Shown: positions 27,381-37,347, counted from the stretch's first letter. The stretch is DNA of 64,000 bases from Trichocoleus sp. (GCA_036702865.1 DATNQD010000064.1:266993-330992), one strand, 5' to 3'. Numbers and translations are program-made. Notes: generated by a model from the letters alone, not told the origin.

Positions 27381-27653
27381 ATGAAAATAATGACCTGCCC
27401 AATCAATGGGGCAAGACCGATAACAGAGTTTGTGTACGGTGGAGAAGTTCGTTCAATGCCAGATCCACAAACCGTCGATGATGCAACCTGGGCAGCTTAT
27501 TTGTATCACCGCAATAGCGTTCCTGGAATTAAACAAGAATGGTGGTGTCATACAGCCAGCAATACCTGGTTTATTGCCGAGCGAAATACGCTGACAGATG
27601 AGATATTACAGACCTACTTGTATGGTGATTTACAAGGTGAGGCAATTGCATGA
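27381..27653 (+). CDS. mgdB: N-methylglutamate dehydrogenase subunit B / sarcosine oxidase delta-like, altered zinc site
   Basis: 90 residues, the usual size of the small delta subunit. The family pattern is kept (TCPINGARPITEFVYGGE, EWWCHTASNTWFIAERNT). In sarcosine oxidase delta a zinc ion is held by Cys6, Cys9, His59 and Cys63. By alignment of the flanking motifs, C6 and the histidine (H57) are kept, but the second and last cysteines are asparagines (N9, N61). A new C56 stands beside H57. The zinc site is therefore probably lost or remodelled. Its ATGA stop/start overlaps the next gene by 4 bp. Confidence 0.82.
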   Translation: MKIMTCPINGARPITEFVYGGEVRSMPDPQTVDDATWAAYLYHRNSVPGIKQEWWCHTASNTWFIAERNTLTDEILQTYLYGDLQGEAIA

Positions 27654-30600
27654 GTTACCGACTGCCACCCATTCCGGGCGAATGGATCGATCGCAACCAA
27701 CCGATTGAATTCTTCTTTGAGGGCGATCGGGTTTGGGGCTACGCTGGAGATACGATTACCAGTGCACTCTGGGCTGCTGAAAAACGAGTATTGGGACGCA
27801 GTTTTAAATACCATCGTCCACGCGGAATCTTGAGTTTTGCCAACCATGATGTGAATGTGCTGATGCAGCAGGGGCAAACGCTCAATGTCCGGGCTGATGT
27901 CACTAAGCTGGAAGCTGGAATGTCGCTTGCGGCAGTGAATACGAATGGCGGCGTCATGGGCGATCGTAACAGCATTTTGAACTTGTTCTCCTCGTTTCTT
28001 CCAGTTGGGTTTTACTACAAAGCCTTTCACAATCGACGACTGTTTCCCTTCTGGGAGCGGATTATTCGCAACATCAGTGGGTTAGGCAAGCTGGATACTG
28101 CAACCCCCCAGATTCGCACTGCCAAACAATATGATTTCTGTGATGTTTTAGTCATTGGCGCAGGCGTCGCCGGACTGTCAGCTGCAATTGCTGCCGCAGA
28201 AGCTGGAGCAGATGTCGTGATTGTGGATGAAAACGCCAGAGCAGGAGGTTCAGGTAGCTATCAACTCGGTGGTGAATGGTCAAGAGCAGAGAAAACCAAC
28301 GGCTTTGTGAATGCAGTTAAGATGCACGATCGCATTCAGCTTTACCCTGAGACGATCGCTGCCGGATATTATGCAGATCACTGGATTCCATTAGTGGATG
28401 CAAACCGTTTGACCAAAATGCGGACAAAAGCAGTGATAATGGCGAACGGAGCTTATGAACAGCCTGCGGTATTTCGCAACAACGATCTGCCGGGAATCAT
28501 GCTGGCATCAGCAGCCCAACGCTTGATCTATCGCTACGCCGTTAAGCCCATGAATCAGGCGGTCATGCTGATTGCGAATTGGGATGGCTATCAGGCTGCT
28601 TTAGATTTGATCCAGCAGGGAATTGAGGTGAAGGCGATCGTCGATCTACGTCCTGCTGCAAGGATTTCTTCTATCTCGCCAGCCTTGCAGCGCCAGGGCA
28701 TTCCGATTTATACCAGTCATTGTATTTATGAAGCGAGAGGAAATCCGGCAAGGGATGGCGTTGTCAGCGCGGTCATTTGTCCGATCGACGCTTATGGTAA
28801 TCCGCAAACTGAGTCCAAGCAGACGATCGCCTGTGATGGCATTGTGATGAGTGTTGGTTGGGCACCCGCTGCGAACTTGCTGTATCAGGCTGGAGCAAAG
28901 ATGCGCTTTGATGATCACTTGCAGCAGTTTGTTCCAGAGCAATTGCCAGAAGGTGTATTTGCCTGTGGACGGGTGAATGGGGTGTATGAGTTTGAGCAGA
29001 AAGTGCGAGATGGTCAGCGGGCTGGATTGGAGGCTGTTGCATTCTTAGATAAATCAAGAGACAGATCAAGAGACGGATCAAGAGACAGATTAAGAGATAG
29101 ATCAGGAAAGACAGATTCAGCCCCAAAAATTACCCCTTCCCCAACAGTCGATCGCACCTTATCAGAATCTCCTTCACACCCCTGGGCGATCGTGCCTCAT
29201 CCAGACGGCAAAAACTTTGTTGATTTTGATGAGGATCTTCAGTTTAAGGATTTTCCGAATGCGGTTCAGGAAGGATTTGACAACATTGAATTGCTAAAAC
29301 GATTTACGACAGTGGGAATGGGTTCAAGTCAGGGTAAACATTCTAATATGAATGCGCTGAGGATTCTAGCGCGAATCACAGGTAAATCACCAGGTGAAGT
29401 TGGGACAACCACTGCACGACCTTTCTTTCATCCCGTGCCGTTATCCCATTTAGCAGGACGAGGATTCACACCCGAGCGACAAACGCCTCTCCATTCTCGT
29501 CATACTGCGCTGAATGCAAAGTGGATGCTGGCGGGAACGTGGCGACGACCAGAATATTACCAGCAGCCCGGAAAAAGCCGCGAAGACTGCATTCGATCGG
29601 AAGTTGAGGCAGTTCGTCAGCGGGTCGGCATGATTGATGTGGGCACGTTAGGCAAAATCGAAATTCGGGGGAGTGATGCGGCTGCATTTTTAGAACGAAT
29701 TTACACCGGACGCTACAGCAGTTTGAAAGTCGGGATGTCGCGCTATGCCTTGATGCTGGATGAAGCAGGCGTCGTGAGAGATGATGGTGTGGTTGCCCGC
29801 TTAGGAACTGAGCATTTCTATTTCACAACAACAACTTCTGGTGCAGCGACAATCTACCGGGAGCTTTCTCGCTGGAATACGCTATGGCAGATGGATTGTG
29901 GGCTGGTGAACCTGACCGGAGCCCGATCGGCAATCAACCTGGCTGGACCCAATGCCCGCGCGCTCTTAGCGAAACTAACCGATTGTGATCTTTCCGGTGT
30001 TGCTTTTCCTTATCTCGCAGTACGGGAGACACAAGTTGCCGGAATTTCTGCCTTGTTAACGCGAGTTGGGTTTGTGGGTGAGTGGGGCTACGAAATTCAC
30101 GTTGCGGCTGAATCGGCTCCGCTGCTCTGGGATGCAATCTGGGAAGCGGGTCAAGCATGGAATATTGCTCCGTTTGGTGTGGAAGCACAGCGACTTTTGC
30201 GGCTGGAGAAAGGGCATCTCCTTGTTGGGCAGGATACAGATGGATTAACAACACCGGGAGAAGCGGGTTTAGCCTGGGCAGTCAAATTAGATAAGCCATT
30301 TTTTATTGGTCAACGCAGCCTCCAAGCGATCGCCAAACGACCTGTCAAACAAACCCAAGTCGGTTTCATGCTTGCTCCCAATTTTCAGCAAAGACCGCCG
30401 CAAGAGTGCCACTTAATCATTGACGATGGTGAAATTGTTGGTCGGGTGACCAGTATTGCTTTTAGCCCCACCTTGCAGCGCTACATCGGGCTTGCTTTTG
30501 TTAAACCAGAACTGGCAGCAGTCGGTACGCCCCTCTCCATTCGCCTCTCCGATCGCTCGATCGTCATTGCTACGGTTAGCCCAACCCCTTTCTACGACCC

Positions 30601-30655
30601 AGACAACCAGCGCCAGCAGGAAACTGTAATCCAGCGTCAGGAGGTTACAGCATGA
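27650..30655 (+). CDS. mgdC: N-methylglutamate dehydrogenase subunit C / sarcosine oxidase alpha-like
   Basis: 1001 residues, normal alpha length. Order: a ferredoxin-like Fer2_4 domain without cluster cysteines (about 12-95, RSFKYHRPRGI), an NAD/FAD-type fold (about 160-465, VIGAGVAGLSAAIAAAEAGA), a linker with an Arg-Asp repeat insert (about 468-487), and GcvT-type folate-binding domains (about 600-990, WGYEIHV and GLAFVKPE). The family passes the oxidised methyl group to tetrahydrofolate as 5,10-methylene-THF. It overlaps both neighbours by 4 bp (ATGA), as expected for a coupled complex. Confidence 0.87.
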   Translation: MSYRLPPIPGEWIDRNQPIEFFFEGDRVWGYAGDTITSALWAAEKRVLGRSFKYHRPRGILSFANHDVNVLMQQGQTLNVRADVTKLEAGMSLAAVNTNGGVMGDRNSILNLFSSFLPVGFYYKAFHNRRLFPFWERIIRNISGLGKLDTATPQIRTAKQYDFCDVLVIGAGVAGLSAAIAAAEAGADVVIVDENARAGGSGSYQLGGEWSRAEKTNGFVNAVKMHDRIQLYPETIAAGYYADHWIPLVDANRLTKMRTKAVIMANGAYEQPAVFRNNDLPGIMLASAAQRLIYRYAVKPMNQAVMLIANWDGYQAALDLIQQGIEVKAIVDLRPAARISSISPALQRQGIPIYTSHCIYEARGNPARDGVVSAVICPIDAYGNPQTESKQTIACDGIVMSVGWAPAANLLYQAGAKMRFDDHLQQFVPEQLPEGVFACGRVNGVYEFEQKVRDGQRAGLEAVAFLDKSRDRSRDGSRDRLRDRSGKTDSAPKITPSPTVDRTLSESPSHPWAIVPHPDGKNFVDFDEDLQFKDFPNAVQEGFDNIELLKRFTTVGMGSSQGKHSNMNALRILARITGKSPGEVGTTTARPFFHPVPLSHLAGRGFTPERQTPLHSRHTALNAKWMLAGTWRRPEYYQQPGKSREDCIRSEVEAVRQRVGMIDVGTLGKIEIRGSDAAAFLERIYTGRYSSLKVGMSRYALMLDEAGVVRDDGVVARLGTEHFYFTTTTSGAATIYRELSRWNTLWQMDCGLVNLTGARSAINLAGPNARALLAKLTDCDLSGVAFPYLAVRETQVAGISALLTRVGFVGEWGYEIHVAAESAPLLWDAIWEAGQAWNIAPFGVEAQRLLRLEKGHLLVGQDTDGLTTPGEAGLAWAVKLDKPFFIGQRSLQAIAKRPVKQTQVGFMLAPNFQQRPPQECHLIIDDGEIVGRVTSIAFSPTLQRYIGLAFVKPELAAVGTPLSIRLSDRSIVIATVSPTPFYDPDNQRQQETVIQRQEVTA
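29051..29110 (+). repeat. 12-bp tandem repeat inside mgdC coding an RD-rich linker
   Basis: Five units of 12 bp (consensus AGATCAAGAGAC) run in frame and code for repeats of Ser-Arg-Asp-Arg and variants. The array sits at the junction between the flavin domain and the folate domains and keeps the frame. It looks like an expansion of a surface linker. Confidence 0.92.
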
Positions 30656-31368
30656 ATAGCCCTGCGCGTCTCAGCCCAATTTACGATTCGCTTCAGTCGT
30701 TAAGCGAGTCATTAAGCGGTACATGGTGCAGCATCAATGGAATGCCAACGTTCGCCAGTTCACCGAATGATCTGCTTTATGCCTCTCATCTGGGAATTGC
30801 CGATCTCTCGTTTCTCACTCGTTTTGGTGTCAAAGGAGCAAATGCTGCCGAATGGTTAACCCAGCAGGGACTTCCGATTCCGGCTCGCCCAAATACCTGG
30901 AATTGGTTGCCTGATGGAGGCATCATTGCCCGATTAGGGCTGACAGAATTTTTGCTTGAGGATGGTGTCAATTGCGCCATTGCGCCTCGGTTAGCAACGA
31001 TCGCTCAGTCGCCTCCAGCAAGAGTCTATCCAGTGTTGCGGCAAGATCTCGCTTTGGGTCTGGTTGGCGATCGACTCCATGATCTGCTGCGTCAGACCTG
31101 TAGCTTTAACTTTTCGGCATGTTTACTGGGCGATCGTCCGGTGATTCTCACGACGATGATTGGGGTTGCAGTAACAGTGATTCCGGGTGAACGCAATGGA
31201 CAGCCCTTTTACCGCATCTGGTGTGACGGGACATTTGGCAACTATTTTTGGCAAACGCTGATCGAGATTGCAAATTCGCTAGAGGGAGGGGCGATCGGCG
31301 CAGAACTGCTGTGGGATGAGGGATTCACTGATTTTCAGAATGGGGAGATGGGGGAGCAAATGGAGTAA
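30652..31368 (+). CDS. mgdD: N-methylglutamate dehydrogenase subunit D / sarcosine oxidase gamma-like
   Basis: 238 residues, matching the gamma subunit family (SoxG), which is a shortened GcvT-like fold. Visible family segments are [23 protein letters not shown] in part ([16 protein letters not shown]), [13 protein letters not shown] and [20 protein letters not shown] in part. It overlaps mgdC by 4 bp. In the tetramer it packs against the alpha subunit. The C-terminal tail (MGEQME) is low complexity and its end may vary. Confidence 0.85.
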   Translation: MNSPARLSPIYDSLQSLSESLSGTWCSINGMPTFASSPNDLLYASHLGIADLSFLTRFGVKGANAAEWLTQQGLPIPARPNTWNWLPDGGIIARLGLTEFLLEDGVNCAIAPRLATIAQSPPARVYPVLRQDLALGLVGDRLHDLLRQTCSFNFSACLLGDRPVILTTMIGVAVTVIPGERNGQPFYRIWCDGTFGNYFWQTLIEIANSLEGGAIGAELLWDEGFTDFQNGEMGEQME

Positions 31369-31460
31369 GTTTTTTCCTGCTCAAGCAGCCCTTAAGGAAG
31401 AGAAAGTTCAAGCGATCGCAAGCCAAAAGCATCACGTTAACCAACGCTGGAGTAAACCAA

Positions 31461-32789
31461 ATGAACTTAGCAGAAGCAAAAACCTTTCTCGAAGCGCATC
31501 AAGTTAAATTCGTGCTGGCGCAATTTGTCGATATTCATGGCGTTGCAAAAACCAAAGCTGTCCCCGCTTCTCACTTTGAAGACATCCTCAATCCAGGTGC
31601 GGGGTTTGCTGGATTTGCAGTCTGGGGATTGGGCATGGATCCACATAGCCCGGACTATATGGCAGTTGGTGATCTCTCAACCTTATCGCTAGTCCCCTGG
31701 ATGCCCGGATTTGCGCGAATTGTCTGCGTTGGGCATGTGAAAGGCGAACCCTATGCGTATGATGCTCGCTTTGTTCTGATGCAGCAGATTGAGCGACTCA
31801 AACAGCGAGGCTGGATGCTGAATACTGGCGTCGAACCTGAATTTGTCTTACTTCGTAAAGATGAACAGGGACAAATTTATCCGTTTGATGCAACTGACAC
31901 GTTAGACAAACCCTGCTATGACTTTCGCGGATTATCTCGTAGCGCCGTATTTCTCGAAAAACTGGTGACCAATCTGCAAACCGTTGGATTTGATGTTTAT
32001 CAGATTGACCATGAGGATGCCAATGGACAGTTTGAAATCAATTACACCTACACCGATTGCCTCACCACTGCCGATCGCTATATCTTCTTCAAAATGGCAG
32101 CCTCCGAAATTGCCAAGGAATTAGGGCTGATTTGCTCTTTCATGCCAAAACCCTTTGCCAACCGCACTGGAACCGGGATGCACATTCATTTATCAATTTC
32201 TGACGGCAGTTCCAACCTTTTTGCTGATGAGGCTGATCCCCGTCAGTTGGGGCTTTCCCCGCTGGCATATCACTTCCTAGGTGGCTTGCTTGCCCATGCA
32301 GATGCTTTGACCGCCATTTGTGCCCCAACGATTAATTCCTATAAACGATTAGTAGTTGGACGATCGCTGAGTGGCGCAACTTGGGCACCTGCTTACATCA
32401 CCTACGGCGACAATAACCGATCGAGCATGGTGCGGGTTCCGGGCGGACGATTAGAACTGCGGCTGGCAGATGGTTCCTGTAATCCCTATTTAGCAACGGC
32501 TGCGGCAATTGCTGCGGGGTTAGACGGCATTGAAAAAGCCATTGATCCTGGAGAACCTTACAACTTAAACCTGTACAACCTTTCTGAAGCCGATCTGAAA
32601 GACAAGGGCATCCGTACCTTACCTCAGAGTTTGCACGAAGCGATCGAGGCATTAGAGTCTGATGAAGTCATTAAAGGCGCATTAGGAATTCTGGCAGATG
32701 AATTTATTAATCTAAAGCGAATGGAATGGGTGGAATATATGCGCCACGTTTCGGAATGGGAAGTGGAACGCTATTTGGAGTTTTTCTAA
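31461..32789 (+). CDS. gmaS: Gamma-glutamylmethylamide synthetase (GmaS), glutamine-synthetase-like
   Basis: 442 residues of the glutamine synthetase superfamily (GlnT type). The N-terminal beta-grasp ([19 protein letters not shown], cut here to [13 protein letters not shown]) and catalytic segments [25 protein letters not shown] and [11 protein letters not shown] are present, the last holding ATP and metal contacts. The enzyme ligates methylamine to glutamate. Position after mgdABCD and 1 bp before mgsA is the known arrangement of the N-methylglutamate pathway, and this supports the call over a plain glutamine synthetase. The amine could also be another alkylamine. Confidence 0.85.
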   Translation: MNLAEAKTFLEAHQVKFVLAQFVDIHGVAKTKAVPASHFEDILNPGAGFAGFAVWGLGMDPHSPDYMAVGDLSTLSLVPWMPGFARIVCVGHVKGEPYAYDARFVLMQQIERLKQRGWMLNTGVEPEFVLLRKDEQGQIYPFDATDTLDKPCYDFRGLSRSAVFLEKLVTNLQTVGFDVYQIDHEDANGQFEINYTYTDCLTTADRYIFFKMAASEIAKELGLICSFMPKPFANRTGTGMHIHLSISDGSSNLFADEADPRQLGLSPLAYHFLGGLLAHADALTAICAPTINSYKRLVVGRSLSGATWAPAYITYGDNNRSSMVRVPGGRLELRLADGSCNPYLATAAAIAAGLDGIEKAIDPGEPYNLNLYNLSEADLKDKGIRTLPQSLHEAIEALESDEVIKGALGILADEFINLKRMEWVEYMRHVSEWEVERYLEFF

Positions 32790-32790
32790 G

Positions 32791-33687
32791 ATGTGTGGAA
32801 TTATCGGACTGTTGATCAAAAAACCAGAATGGCGTGAATCTTTAGGTGAATTGCTTGTGCCAATGTTGATTGGAATGAGCGATCGAGGACCTGACTCTGC
32901 CGGACTCGCTATCTTCACGGCTACCCTGCCAGATCCCCATCGCAAATACAGCCTCTACTGGAGCGGTAAAGACTGCAATTGGGCAAGTCTGGCACAATCA
33001 TTCCAGACCGCTTTTGAGACAACGCCTGATCTACAAATCAATCAAAATCAAGCAGTATTGACCTCAGAGCAGCCACCCAATCGAATTAAGCAATGGCTCA
33101 AAACGAACCAGCCGCACCTGCATTTGCTTTCAACAGGTCGCACGATCGATCTCTACAAAGACACGGGTAAACCAGAAACGGTTGCAGAACGCTATCACTT
33201 CAAAACGCTGAAAGGCTCTCATGCGATCGGGCATACCCGCATGGCAACAGAATCGGCAGTGACGCCTGCCCATGCTCACCCTTTTACAGCAGGAGAAGAT
33301 TTTTGTTTGGTGCATAATGGTTCACTGTCCAATCCCTATTCCATTCGTCGTCAACTGGAACCCCTGGGAATTCACTTTGAAACCGACAACGACACAGAAG
33401 CTGCCTGCCGCTTTTTAGAATGGCGAATGCGAGAAGGGGACGACCTGGAAACTGCCGTTCAGCATGGATTTGCGGCGTTAGACGGCTTTTACACTTTCCT
33501 CATGGGAACTGCCGATAAACTGGCACTGGTGCGAGATGCCTTTGCCTGTAAGCCAGCAGTGGTGGCAGAAACCGCAGATTATGTGGCAATCGCTTCAGAA
33601 TTTCGATCGCTGGCTCACCTGCCAGATGTCAAAAATGCTCACCTCTATGAGCCAGAGCCAGAGGAGTTATATGTATGGACAGTGTGA
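32791..33687 (+). CDS. mgsA: N-methylglutamate synthase subunit A, glutamine amidotransferase class II
   Basis: 298 residues. The N-terminal nucleophile is Cys2 after removal of Met (MCGIIGLLIKK), and GHTRMATES, LVHNGSLSN and ETDNDTEAACRFLEWR are the class II amidotransferase motifs. By itself such a domain cuts an amide from gamma-glutamyl compounds; here it would release methylamine from gamma-glutamylmethylamide. Its 3' end overlaps mgsB by 13 bp. It matches the N-terminal third of glutamate synthase as a separate subunit. Confidence 0.86.
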   Translation: MCGIIGLLIKKPEWRESLGELLVPMLIGMSDRGPDSAGLAIFTATLPDPHRKYSLYWSGKDCNWASLAQSFQTAFETTPDLQINQNQAVLTSEQPPNRIKQWLKTNQPHLHLLSTGRTIDLYKDTGKPETVAERYHFKTLKGSHAIGHTRMATESAVTPAHAHPFTAGEDFCLVHNGSLSNPYSIRRQLEPLGIHFETDNDTEAACRFLEWRMREGDDLETAVQHGFAALDGFYTFLMGTADKLALVRDAFACKPAVVAETADYVAIASEFRSLAHLPDVKNAHLYEPEPEELYVWTV

Positions 33688-34376
33688 TTCAGAAGACGAT
33701 CGTTTTTGATCTGGCTCAAACCTCCCTGCGCGAAGTCAACTACGCTCTGCACCAACTGGACGCAGACAGCAGACAAGCAATCAAAATTCTCAATCCTGAT
33801 GGCGCACATAATGTAGCAGTTGGGCTGAATGCACCCGTGGCGATCGGAATTGCAGGTCATGCAGGCTACTATGCGGCAAGCATGAATCAGCAGGCAACAG
33901 TGACGATCGATGGCAATGTCGGCACAGGAGTTGCTGAAAATATGATGTCGGGTCGGGTGCATGTGAAGGGCTTTGCATCGGTTTCTGCGGGTGCTTCCGC
34001 GCATGGAGGGCTGCTGATTATCGATGGTAATGCCAGTCTGCGCTGCGGGATTTCGCTCAAAGGGGCAGATATTGTTGTCGGGGGCAGCGTTGGTAGCTTT
34101 GCTGCATTCATGGCACAGGCAGGACGGCTGGTGATCTGTGGCGATGCAGGTGAGGCATTAGGAGATTCATTGTATGAAGCCGTGATTTATGTACGAGGCA
34201 ACATCCGATCGCTCGGTGCAGATGCCCAACAAGAACCGATGTCTGACACTGATCATCAAACGGTTGCTGAGTTGTTGGAGCAAGCAGGTTTCTCATACAG
34301 CCCTCAAGAATTTAAACGAGTCGCTTCCGCCAAGCAGCTCTACCACTGGAATGCGGATGCTAATCAGGAGTATTAA
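33675..34376 (+). CDS. mgsB: N-methylglutamate synthase subunit B, GXGXG domain
   Basis: 233 residues forming the right-handed beta-helix of the glutamate synthase C-terminal (GltB GXGXG) domain. The repeated glycine motifs are seen in VAIGIAGHAGYYAA, GTGVAENMMSGRVHVKG and GGSVGSFAAFMAQAGRLVICGDAGEALGDS (in parts). This domain holds the synthase together structurally and has no catalytic residue. The start lies 13 bp inside mgsA; the stop is 2 bp before mgsC. Confidence 0.86.
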   Translation: MDSVIQKTIVFDLAQTSLREVNYALHQLDADSRQAIKILNPDGAHNVAVGLNAPVAIGIAGHAGYYAASMNQQATVTIDGNVGTGVAENMMSGRVHVKGFASVSAGASAHGGLLIIDGNASLRCGISLKGADIVVGGSVGSFAAFMAQAGRLVICGDAGEALGDSLYEAVIYVRGNIRSLGADAQQEPMSDTDHQTVAELLEQAGFSYSPQEFKRVASAKQLYHWNADANQEY

Positions 34377-34378
34377 CA

Positions 34379-35743
34379 ATGACGCCATCTCAATCCAATC
34401 AATCCATTTCCCAAGAAGAATCCTGGGGGTACGATCGCCGCACACTGAACTACATTCAAAATGCAGCGGCACATGGTCTGTATGAAATTCGCGGTTTAGG
34501 TGCAAAACGACGGCTGCCTCATTTTGATGATCTGGTATTTTTGGGTGCTTCCATGTCTCGCTATCCGCTGGAAGGCTATCGGGAAAAATGCACGACTCAA
34601 ACCATTCTCGGCACTCGCTATGCAAAGCAACCGATCGAGCTGGCAATCCCCATTACGATCGCTGGCATGAGTTTTGGGTCGCTCTCTGCCAATGTCAAAG
34701 AATCACTGGGACGGGCAGCAACCGCAGTCGGTACTTCCACCACAACAGGTGATGGGGGCATGACGCCAGAAGAGCGGCTCTCTTCTAAAACGCTGATCTA
34801 CCAGTGTCTACCCTCCCGCTACGGATTCAACCCCGACGATGTCCGAAAAGCAGATGCGATCGAGATTGTCATTGGTCAGGGGGCAAAGCCCGGTGGTGGC
34901 GGAATGCTGCTTGGACAAAAAATTAATCCGCGAGTTGCTCAAATGCGAACCCTGCCCGAAGGTGTGGATCAACGCTCTGCCTGTCGCCATCCTGACTGGA
35001 CTGGTCCCGATGATCTGGCAATCAAAATCCAGCAGCTACGAGAATTAACGGACTGGGAAAAGCCAATTTACGTCAAAGTGGGAGCGACCCGCACCTTCAA
35101 CGATGTCAAACTAGCGGTTCATGCGGGTGCTGATGTTGTTGTTGTGGATGGAATGCAGGGAGGAACTGCCGCAACCCAAACGGTATTTATTGAACATGTG
35201 GGTATCCCTACGCTAGCAGCCGTCCGACAAGCAGTGGATGCGCTGGAAGAGATGAACATGAAGGGGCAAGTCCAGCTCATTGTGTCCGGTGGCATTCGCA
35301 CGGGAGCCGATGTTGCGAAAGCGATCGCCATGGGGGCTGATGCCGTTTCGATCGGTCAGGGCATTCTCGTTGCTTTGGGCTGCAACAGTGAAACCTATGT
35401 GCAAAAGGGAGAGCATTTCTCAGCCGTTGAAGATTATGCGGCGATCGGCACAGCCCCCGGATATTGCCACCATTGCCATACAGGAAAATGTCCTGTAGGA
35501 GTAACAACCCAGGATGAGCATCTGGAAAAGCGCCTCGAACCAGAAGTCGGTGCCCGACGGGTCAAAAACTATCTGCAAACGCTGAATATGGAACTGACAA
35601 CGATCGCCCGTGCTTGCGGAAAGCAAAATGTCCATCACCTGGAACGAGAAGATCTGGCAGCATTGACGATCGAAGCGGCTGCAATGTCGCGGTTGCCTCT
35701 CGCAGGAACGAATTGGATTCCTGGCGTTCAGTCCAGTATTTGA
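34379..35743 (+). CDS. mgsC: N-methylglutamate synthase subunit C, FMN- and Fe-S-dependent synthase
   Basis: 454 residues, the central FMN barrel of glutamate synthase as its own subunit. Visible: AGMSFGSLSANVKESLGRAA, the loop GQGAKPGGGGMLLGQKI, VVVDGMQGGTAATQT, SGGIRTGADVAKAIAMGADAV for phosphate binding, and a cysteine cluster CHHCHTGKCPVG for the 3Fe-4S centre. It would add methylamine, released by mgsA, to 2-oxoglutarate to form N-methylglutamate. Last gene of the operon; no strong terminator was seen after it. Confidence 0.86.
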   Translation: MTPSQSNQSISQEESWGYDRRTLNYIQNAAAHGLYEIRGLGAKRRLPHFDDLVFLGASMSRYPLEGYREKCTTQTILGTRYAKQPIELAIPITIAGMSFGSLSANVKESLGRAATAVGTSTTTGDGGMTPEERLSSKTLIYQCLPSRYGFNPDDVRKADAIEIVIGQGAKPGGGGMLLGQKINPRVAQMRTLPEGVDQRSACRHPDWTGPDDLAIKIQQLRELTDWEKPIYVKVGATRTFNDVKLAVHAGADVVVVDGMQGGTAATQTVFIEHVGIPTLAAVRQAVDALEEMNMKGQVQLIVSGGIRTGADVAKAIAMGADAVSIGQGILVALGCNSETYVQKGEHFSAVEDYAAIGTAPGYCHHCHTGKCPVGVTTQDEHLEKRLEPEVGARRVKNYLQTLNMELTTIARACGKQNVHHLEREDLAALTIEAAAMSRLPLAGTNWIPGVQSSI

Positions 35744-35807
35744 TCCAGGGGAGTCGCAGTTGATGAATAATCCAATCACTGCATCAAGGAAACAGAAACC
35801 TCTTGGG

Positions 35808-36428
35808 TTAGAGCGTAATGCTCTGTGCTTGCATGGCTCGTTGGACGCCCTCATCATCTGCCATCTGCAACAAAAAGCGGTGCAGATTAGGATAATCGGT
35901 GAAGGGTTTTGGTAGAGACTTACCCCAACGGCAGAAAACGAATAGATAGGGATCGAGAACAGTGCGGCGGTTTTCTACCATGTAAGTGCGATCGCTCATG
36001 TGACGATCGAGCAATTGAAAACAGGCATCAATTTGTTTGTACGCCGCTTCTCGAATAGCCTGATGCTGATGCTCATCGGCAATGTAGCGTTGAGGCAGAA
36101 AATAGGGATAGAACGCAGGATGCACATCACCCGTCAGGTAAGACATCCACTTGTGCATTTCGTACTGTGCTTCAGATGTTGAACTGGCACCCAACTGCTG
36201 CTCTGGAAACTTCGCGGCAAGGTAAAGCAAGATTGCTTCTGCCTCCGTCAGTACCCGACCATCTTCTTCAATCAATGCTGGAACTTTTCCAACCGGGTTC
36301 ACTGCTAAGAATTCGGGTTCGCGAGTTTTTCCCCGTTCCACGCGACCAAGTTCAAACGGTTTACCAATCCATTCCAAAACAATATGAGGAGCAAGGGAAC
36401 AGGCTCCGGGCATATAGAACAGCTTCAT
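35808..36428 (-). CDS. Glutathione S-transferase family protein
   Basis: 206 residues. The N-terminal thioredoxin-like domain starts with KLFYMPGACSLAPHI, has the cis-proline and GSH-binding segment VPALIEEDGRVLTEAEAILLYLA in part (GKVPALIEEDG, TEAEAILLYL), and an all-helical C-terminal domain follows. It resembles beta-class GSTs of bacteria, where Cys10 after GA can be catalytic. It lies convergent to the mgs operon and upstream of nothing obvious. A role in detoxifying formaldehyde adducts is conceivable given the operon, but is a guess. Confidence 0.87.
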   Translation of the reverse strand: MKLFYMPGACSLAPHIVLEWIGKPFELGRVERGKTREPEFLAVNPVGKVPALIEEDGRVLTEAEAILLYLAAKFPEQQLGASSTSEAQYEMHKWMSYLTGDVHPAFYPYFLPQRYIADEHQHQAIREAAYKQIDACFQLLDRHMSDRTYMVENRRTVLDPYLFVFCRWGKSLPKPFTDYPNLHRFLLQMADDEGVQRAMQAQSITL

Positions 36429-36514
36429 GGCATTTCCTGAAAGTGATTAAAGGGAACTGCTATCGCTTTAATGGGGTGTGCAATCGATCGGGTGGGCAGT
36501 GCCCACCTCAGATC

Positions 36515-37219
36515 CTATGCTGCCATGTCAAACAACAGCACTTCAGCATTGTCAGCCGTACCCTGTAGCGTAATCTGCGCTTCTTGCGTAATGGCAGCGC
36601 CATCTCCAGCAGCAAGCGATCGATCGTTTAGCTGCACCGCACCTCGTACGACCTGTAACCAAGCCACTCGTCCCTCCACTAAGGGATGATTCACAGTTTC
36701 ACCATTTTGCAAAACACTGGCATATAGGTTCACATTCTGGTGAATCGTAATCGAGCCGTCGCGTCCATCCTGAGAACCAACCAGGCAGAACGTGCCGCGC
36801 TTTTCGTCTTCAGTAAATGTTTTTTGCTCATAGCCTGGGGCAATCCCTTCCTGTTCTGGCAGAATCCAGATTTGCAGGAAATGAACTGGCTCAGTTTTTG
36901 AGGCGTTGTATTCACTGTGCTGAATGCCCGTTCCAGCAGACATGCGCTGTACATCACCAGGACGAATCACAGACCCAGTGCCAATGCTGTCTTTATGTTC
37001 TAACGCACCTTCCAGGACGTAGGAAATGATTTCCATGTCGCGGTGTCCGTGGGTGCCAAAGCCTTTACCAGGAGTGACTTTATCTTCGTTGATTACACGC
37101 AAGTCGGCAAAGCCCATGTGATTAGGGTCGTAATAGTTGCCAAAGGAAAAGGTATGACGACTGTCAAGCCAACCAAAATTCGCAGCGCCACGGTCTTGAG
37201 CAGGTCGAATCGTAATCAT
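36515..37219 (-). CDS. Pirin family protein
   Basis: 234 residues from MITIRPAQ; ten more codons upstream are open. Bicupin fold with the metal-binding cluster [15 protein letters not shown] and an [12 protein letters not shown] segment, as in bacterial pirins such as YhhW, which can oxidise quercetin. The natural role is uncertain. It is divergent from the LysR gene at 37348 with about 130 bp between, a layout common for pirin and its regulator. Confidence 0.9.
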   Translation of the reverse strand: MITIRPAQDRGAANFGWLDSRHTFSFGNYYDPNHMGFADLRVINEDKVTPGKGFGTHGHRDMEIISYVLEGALEHKDSIGTGSVIRPGDVQRMSAGTGIQHSEYNASKTEPVHFLQIWILPEQEGIAPGYEQKTFTEDEKRGTFCLVGSQDGRDGSITIHQNVNLYASVLQNGETVNHPLVEGRVAWLQVVRGAVQLNDRSLAAGDGAAITQEAQITLQGTADNAEVLLFDMAA

Positions 37220-37347
37220 GTGTTGTGCCTCCGAATGGGTGAAAGCCATTTGTTTTAGTCACATTGCTATTATGGATTGAATCCAAATAAAAAACAATAT
37301 GCTATTTTAACTACAGATTGCCTCTAAATTTTCTACAATCTTTGACA

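Noticed and set aside
26079..31368. Plain sarcosine oxidase soxBDAG.
   Set aside because: Not excluded, but gmaS and mgsABC directly downstream favour N-methylglutamate dehydrogenase.
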